A stretch of DNA of 5,879 bases from a candidate division Zixibacteria bacterium RBG_16_43_9. GTDB lineage: Bacteria; Zixibacteria; MSB-5A5; RBG-16-43-9. The number at the start of each line of letters is the position of its first letter. Within the stretch, counting starts at the first letter, position 1. Location of the stretch: positions 19,492 to 25,370 of the forward strand of contig MEWM01000160.1 of NCBI GenBank assembly GCA_001775355.1. The letters are read 5' to 3'. The translations under genes were made by a program, and so were the position numbers. Positions 5,827-5,879 of the stretch are shown piece after piece. The notes below the pieces were generated by a model that saw only the letters and a program-made list of their open reading frames with translations, did not search any database and was not told the origin of the DNA.

Positions 5827-5879
5827 AAATCATCAACCTATCCAGATGGATAGATTACGGAAGAGCAATCGGGTAATTG
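5827..5879. other. Upstream edge region with a short inverted repeat
   Basis: The last 53 bases show no recognisable gene end and no convincing promoter. CTATCCA (5838-5844) and TGGATAG (5847-5853) form a 7-bp inverted repeat with a 2-base spacer (realistically 6 bp with a 4-base loop). On the minus strand all three frames close with stops before the 19-bp repeat, so an upstream gene could end here, but the fragment is too short to identify. The protease promoter may lie beyond the edge. Confidence 0.4.

Noticed and set aside
5786..5853. Insertion-sequence end or CRISPR repeat
   Set aside because: No transposase, target-site duplication or repeat-spacer periodicity is present; only two single inverted repeats.

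Overview
The window suggests a Gram-negative bacterium of the FCB group, probably an uncultured lineage such as candidate division Zixibacteria or a close relative. This rests on recalled family features, not a search. The clues are a C-terminal type IX secretion sorting domain of the NYPNPFNP / VYNILGQKV / GIYFYRI kind, a dockerin with two GDANGD/GDANCD repeats each ending in YLFKGG, and a beta-sandwich module with a CDSV/CDSI-F signature. Base composition is moderately AT-rich, and intergenic DNA is clearly more AT-rich than coding DNA.

All three genes lie on the minus strand, so transcription runs from high to low coordinates. Positions 5756-5879 hold the upstream region of the first gene, with a perfect 19-bp inverted repeat close to its start. 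Positions 5755-3458 encode a secreted, multidomain S8 (subtilisin-like) protease: signal peptide, propeptide, catalytic domain, PKD domain, cohesin-like module and dockerin. The 200-base gap at 3258-3457 holds a good sigma70-type promoter, an A/T palindrome and a leader with a full-length Shine-Dalgarno sequence far from the gene. Positions 3257-2370 encode a small exported protein made of a cohesin-like module and a T9SS sorting domain, followed by a clear intrinsic terminator at 2302-2337. The gap at 2081-2369 holds that terminator, two near-identical 13-mers, a promoter candidate and a 10-codon leader ORF. Positions 2080-1 encode the first 693 residues of a glycoside hydrolase family 35-like protein that runs off the left edge.

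The first two genes plausibly belong together: both products are exported, and they share a paralogous module (conserved Cys pair, CDSV/I-F, AGSG..A.LYFS). One ends in a dockerin and the other in a surface-sorting domain. The glycoside hydrolase has no signal peptide and its own promoter candidate, so it may be functionally separate. It is also the oddest gene: the motif that carries the catalytic acid/base glutamate in GH35 (Q-x-E/D-N-E) reads QLGRK here, although the neighbouring family motifs are intact.

I see no RNA genes, CRISPR arrays, insertion sequences or phage genes.
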